Source: Mycteria americana (lineage: Eukaryota; Chordata; Aves; Ciconiiformes; Ciconiidae). From it: 64,000 nucleotides of DNA. Of the stretch, positions 60,101 to 64,000 are shown piece by piece; positions within the stretch are counted from its first letter, which is position 1; each line of letters begins with the position of its first letter. Where the stretch lies: the NCBI RefSeq assembly GCF_035582795.1, contig NC_134367.1, positions 109,106,062 to 109,170,061 of the forward strand, in the 5' to 3' direction. Both the position numbers and the translations under genes were made by a program. The notes beneath the pieces are model-generated. The model ran no database searches. It had not been told where the DNA came from and worked only from the letters and a program-made list of their open reading frames with translations.

Positions 60101-63078
60101 CTGTCTGCTCTGGCAGGTCACCTTGTTTCCCCAGGTGGAAGTTTTTCTGTATGTTTATATAAATCTTCAGGATTCAAACACTGGCTTGCTTTGCTCTTGG
60201 ATGCAAGATCAAGCCATTAAATTTTTTCCTAAAAAGATGATAGGAAACTGCACCAAGACGACCATATATCAGCCTGAATAACAGAATTCAGCCACAAACC
60301 CGAAAGGCTTCTTGTCACGAAGCCAGATACATTAAAAACAGAGGTATTTCCATGGACAGTACAGACAGAAGCATCTTTGTATCACATCCAAATTCAACAG
60401 GCACCGAGCTGATAGACATTCCAAGATGAACAGAAACTGGTTTGAAGTATTTGATCTTAAAACTCACTGTAGAAAACAAAGATCCAAGACAAAGCCTGCA
60501 GAAAACAAAATATCTTGAGGAACAGACCTGACTGAAGTAATTGCTGCATTGAGTGAAGAGGTCAGCTGCAGGCAGATAATACAGAGTATTTGACAGCTGT
60601 TAGTCATCATTTATGAACACACCAATTTCATATTCCATTCTTTCTTGGCTGAATAACTTGGTGTCAAAGCAGGGCATCAAATCACTCAGAAAGATCAATA
60701 GGAATACTATCCCCGTTTTGTCTGCTTAAAGATACAACAACAACAACAAGGATGGAGAAAAAAAAAAATCACTAATAAGATGAGTGTATTGAAAAAGGAG
60801 ATCAAAAACCATCACTTGAGCCACTAAAAAAACTGATGTCGAATTAAAAAAAAAATGATAATAATCACAAAACAGATTCTCTTGAGGGGAGATTTTCAGG
60901 TTTGCGTCCCACATCAGTTTTTCTGCTTTTACTGAAGAACAGTTTCTTGCTTGTGCTGTTACCTATTCTAAAACAAACAAACAAGCGGAAGACAGACACA
61001 AGGATGACACCCAGAAGGCAGCATGAAGGTTGACCATTGCTAGCTTAAAATACTGCAGTAATATATTCTGCACTTTATCTATTCTAAAAGTTATTGTTAT
61101 GACATTCTGTATAAGAAATGAAATGTGATTATAACAAAAGTATTCAACCATGTATGTACCTTTCATTCTGTGCGTCACTAGTTTTTTTAAATAAAATGTA
61201 AATTTTATAACCCAACATAAACAAGAAATCTAGGAATAATGCTACTATGTGTATAATATCAACCATAATTAAACCTGGATTCGTCAATCCAAACCAATGG
61301 AGTAGTTCAAACTGTGTTGTTATCTGGCCATTAAACTTATATTTACCAATTAAATAAATATTAAAAATATGTTTAACGGTTAAAATACATTTACCAATTT
61401 AAAAAGTTGCATTGCAATGACTAGGACTATGAGAAAAAGTCCGTAGTATTCCAGTCCTGGAGTCTCCATATGCCTAGGCTTTCAGGGCTGCTCTGAGCTC
61501 TTGCACCAGCTCCTCTAACCCTGCCTCAATCTATGGAGCAATAAACAAGACAGTAATGTCTGGAGTTTTGTTCTAAAACGCTGAAAGCCCCACCATGTGG
61601 GCACAGATACCATTATCTAATCCAACAGTCACTACCTACTAGAATACATCTCACATGATGGCTCTCCTCCTCCCACCACTGAGTCACTGCAACAAACAGA
61701 GCAGCTGGCTGCAAAGAGGCTACACAACGCGTAGCCGAGCTAGAGATGCCAGCACCAGATGCAGGGTGACCTCAGCTCCATCTGAAGCATGCTGTCGTCT
61801 ACAGAAGAGCAGCTACCTTCTGACTGCAAGTAACTGCATGCGCTCTACGGTCAGCAATTTCACTAGATACAGTCAACCTACTTTATCACTGTTACAACCG
61901 TTTATAGAAAAAAAAAATTTAAAAGTGAGTGCTTTAACGTGTTGATTATTTTGAACTTAGCTGCTAGTTTGAGTTTTAATAGCTTAACCCTCTAATCTTC
62001 TTCTGCACAAGGTCAGAAAAGGAAAAGGTGTGTCTGCTATGGCCCTTCAAATTTGCAGGAACTTACTCAAATAATAAAACCTGAGTATCAGCGATAAACT
62101 TGCTCTTCCATCTCTAATATTAAGTATTTATTCATCATTCCAAAATTCAGCATTTACCAGAGAGCTCACTCTCCTGTATGGTCACATAAACTTACTGAAT
62201 ACGGATCTCAAGACCTACACATTAATGTTTATGTACCATGGATTGAACACACACCACCCCCCAAATTTCATAATTAATTTACAAAGAGAAAATATAGTCT
62301 AAATCATGTCAATACAGATTGCAAATTTCCATCAAACACGGGCAGCCTGCACTGAGACCAAGAGTCTTCATGAATAAAAAGTACACTTGATGCACCAATA
62401 ACATAACCTCAGCAGAAGCGATCAATATTTGACCTCTTCCCATCTTCCTAAGCGCTCTCAGTTGCATGAACTTCACTTTGCATCATCTAAACTGAACTCT
62501 TGTTATATGCTCTCACTAAAACTCTTACCAAGTTACCCTTATCTTTTTTCAAGTGCTAGACAGTCTGGACAGCTTCTACCTGAGCATACCGCACATCGTT
62601 TCAGAGAAACCCAGACAAGAGTTAGCCAACTCGATAAAATAAGCAAGAAACAGACACTTAGAAGATCTGTTTGACTGTTCAAAGGCAAGAGGTTTGTGAA
62701 GTGAGTTTATGTATATGCTCTGGAACTGACAATTTCTTCCAGTTTCAACAGTGGTGAACCTCTCGTTCTTTAAACAGTAGTGAAATGTGAGACTGTTTCA
62801 ATTATGTCTTTTTTTAAAGTTTGTATCAAAGAACACTTTACACTTAATTTAATGCAAAATTATAAAGGCATTTTAACTGATTACGTGTCTCATGATTTTG
62901 AAACACTATGCAAACCTAGAGGTCGTTATAGCTATTTCCAGTGTTCAAACAGCTTTCCCCTGATCAATCACCTTTGCATGTAACACTTCCACTGTCAATT
63001 TGATTTTCCCTGTACACTAATATTAAAACATCCTAAACACTAGTATTTGGTCTACAGTTTGCGGTCCATCCGTCCCAT

Positions 63079-63110
63079 CCCCCCCGCTCCCCCCCCCCCC
63101 CCCCCCCCCC
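63079..63110. repeat. Poly(C) tract
   Basis: CCCCCCC, GCT, then 22 consecutive C. The ENAH sense strand carries the G run. Length is likely unreliable in any assembly. Confidence 0.95.
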
Positions 63111-64000
63111 AATGTCTAAAACCAGGACACCAGCTAGGTATTACTTCTCATTTCTCATTCCATTTTGATCATCAAAATCTGCAACATCACCGAACTCCTC
63201 CTGTTCTCCTTTGTACTCATGTATCTCAACTCGCATAAGCAGCAAGGACTTATTTTGTTCAGCAAAACACCAAATAAAATTTGATGGTTCCCAATCCCAG
63301 TGATGCAGGAGGAACTGCCTGTTCTTATGCTCCCCACACTTCCACAGCAATTCTCCTCTCTTCCACCTTAACTAGGAACTTCCCTCAAATGCTTTATTAA
63401 AGCCCACGAACACCACACAAACAGCATTTCTTCTTTTGCAAAAGAAAATATTATCTGGTTAATTATTCTTTTCTTCAAAAGTAGTTCTAAAGCTTTTCAC
63501 ATTAGCAAGGTCAAACTAACAGGCTTTCATTTCCTTGATCAAAAGAGATTTAAGGTCTAACAACAAGCTTTTATGTTATAAGCTCAAACCACATTAGTTG
63601 GAAATAAGAAAATAAGAGAAAGAACTAGGTTTTATCGGTCAAGCAAAAACTGGTAACCAACCACCATGCCAAAGACATGAAGAGGCAACTATAAACCTAA
63701 AGGGTATTAGACAGAGGATTTCTAATAGAGAAAGGGATCTATTAATGCTCTTTGATCAAACCTCATCAAGCCTAGTTTTCCTCACTTTGATCTTTTCAAC
63801 TTATTAAATTCAAGTGTTCTGTTAGTTTACATATCTATCTGGCAGAAGCCAGGTTGCAGGATGTCATCTGTGCACATCAAATTTTAGAAAAAAAAAAAAA
63901 GATTCTCAATAGAAGAAAAATCTACCTCCATTGGCAACTCCCTCAGTGGTATTCTAGTGAGTATGGTCAGGACAGAACTAATTTCATAAAAGGGAACCAC

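Larger units (their letters stand above)
53918..64000 (-). other. ENAH: ENAH intron, partial (at least 10 kb)
   Basis: This runs from the acceptor of the LERER exon to the window edge. The next upstream exon should encode a linker with QNSQLPAQVQNGP-like sequence, and no such sequence was seen. It holds an old CR1/L3 LINE (56500-57165), a T/G-rich run (54810-54857), an A run (57038-57062) and a C run (63079-63110). Otherwise it is AT-rich with nothing I can name. Confidence 0.75.

Noticed and set aside
53918-64000. Possible exons for the EVH1 domain or the linker before LERER
   Set aside because: No sequence encoding the conserved EVH1 or QNSQLPAQVQNGP-type peptides was seen. They probably lie beyond the window.
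1-64000. CRISPR arrays, operons, tRNA or rRNA genes
   Set aside because: None seen. The window is vertebrate nuclear DNA.

Overview
This window is vertebrate nuclear DNA and almost certainly from a bird. It is AT-rich, with long introns, GT-AG splice sites, microsatellites and no bacterial-style gene packing. Its repeats are avian: CR1 LINE copies (one still reading FADDTKL and downstream reverse-transcriptase sequence) and a 594-bp solo LTR of a type very common in birds. The LTR type hints at Neoaves, which is inference.

The one gene I can identify with certainty is the 3' half of ENAH (Mena, protein enabled homolog) on the minus strand, so its exons run from high to low coordinates. Ten coding exons are resolved to the base by splice sites, phase and family sequence: 53598-53917 (LERER repeats), 51570-52370 (large Ser/Pro/Thr-rich exon), 49437-49747 (profilin-binding poly-Pro plus G-actin-binding motif), 49031-49170 (F-actin-binding motif), 48559-48613, 48204-48252, 44589-44655, 37673-37751, 34453-34510 and 33253-33290 (end of the tetramerisation coiled coil and stop). 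All phases join without a break. The exons for the N-terminal EVH1 domain are not in the window and should lie beyond 64000. A 3' UTR of about 5.2 kb probably follows the stop, to a plausible poly(A) signal at 28044-28049.

Between about 1 and 28000 lies the region downstream of ENAH. I recognise no protein-coding exon there. It holds simple repeats, old CR1 fragments (11945-12030, 15295-15420, 16060-16625), a younger 3' CR1 copy (21452-22431), a solo LTR (22813-23406), a CpG-dense patch (7051-7240) and scattered motifs of unproven value. In vertebrates LBR usually lies on this side of ENAH, but no LBR exon was seen.

Three things stand out. First, the large ENAH exon contains a good internal 3' splice site in the same phase as the outer one, which would explain long and short isoforms. 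Second, a dispersed repeat with copies at 18863-19236 and 33297-33783 touches the last ENAH exon and supplies its polypyrimidine tract. Third, a block of about 1.7 kb at 35299-36967, inside an ENAH intron and on the opposite strand, looks like a decayed or fast-evolving coding sequence with a ten-residue acidic/proline repeat. I could not assign it to a family.
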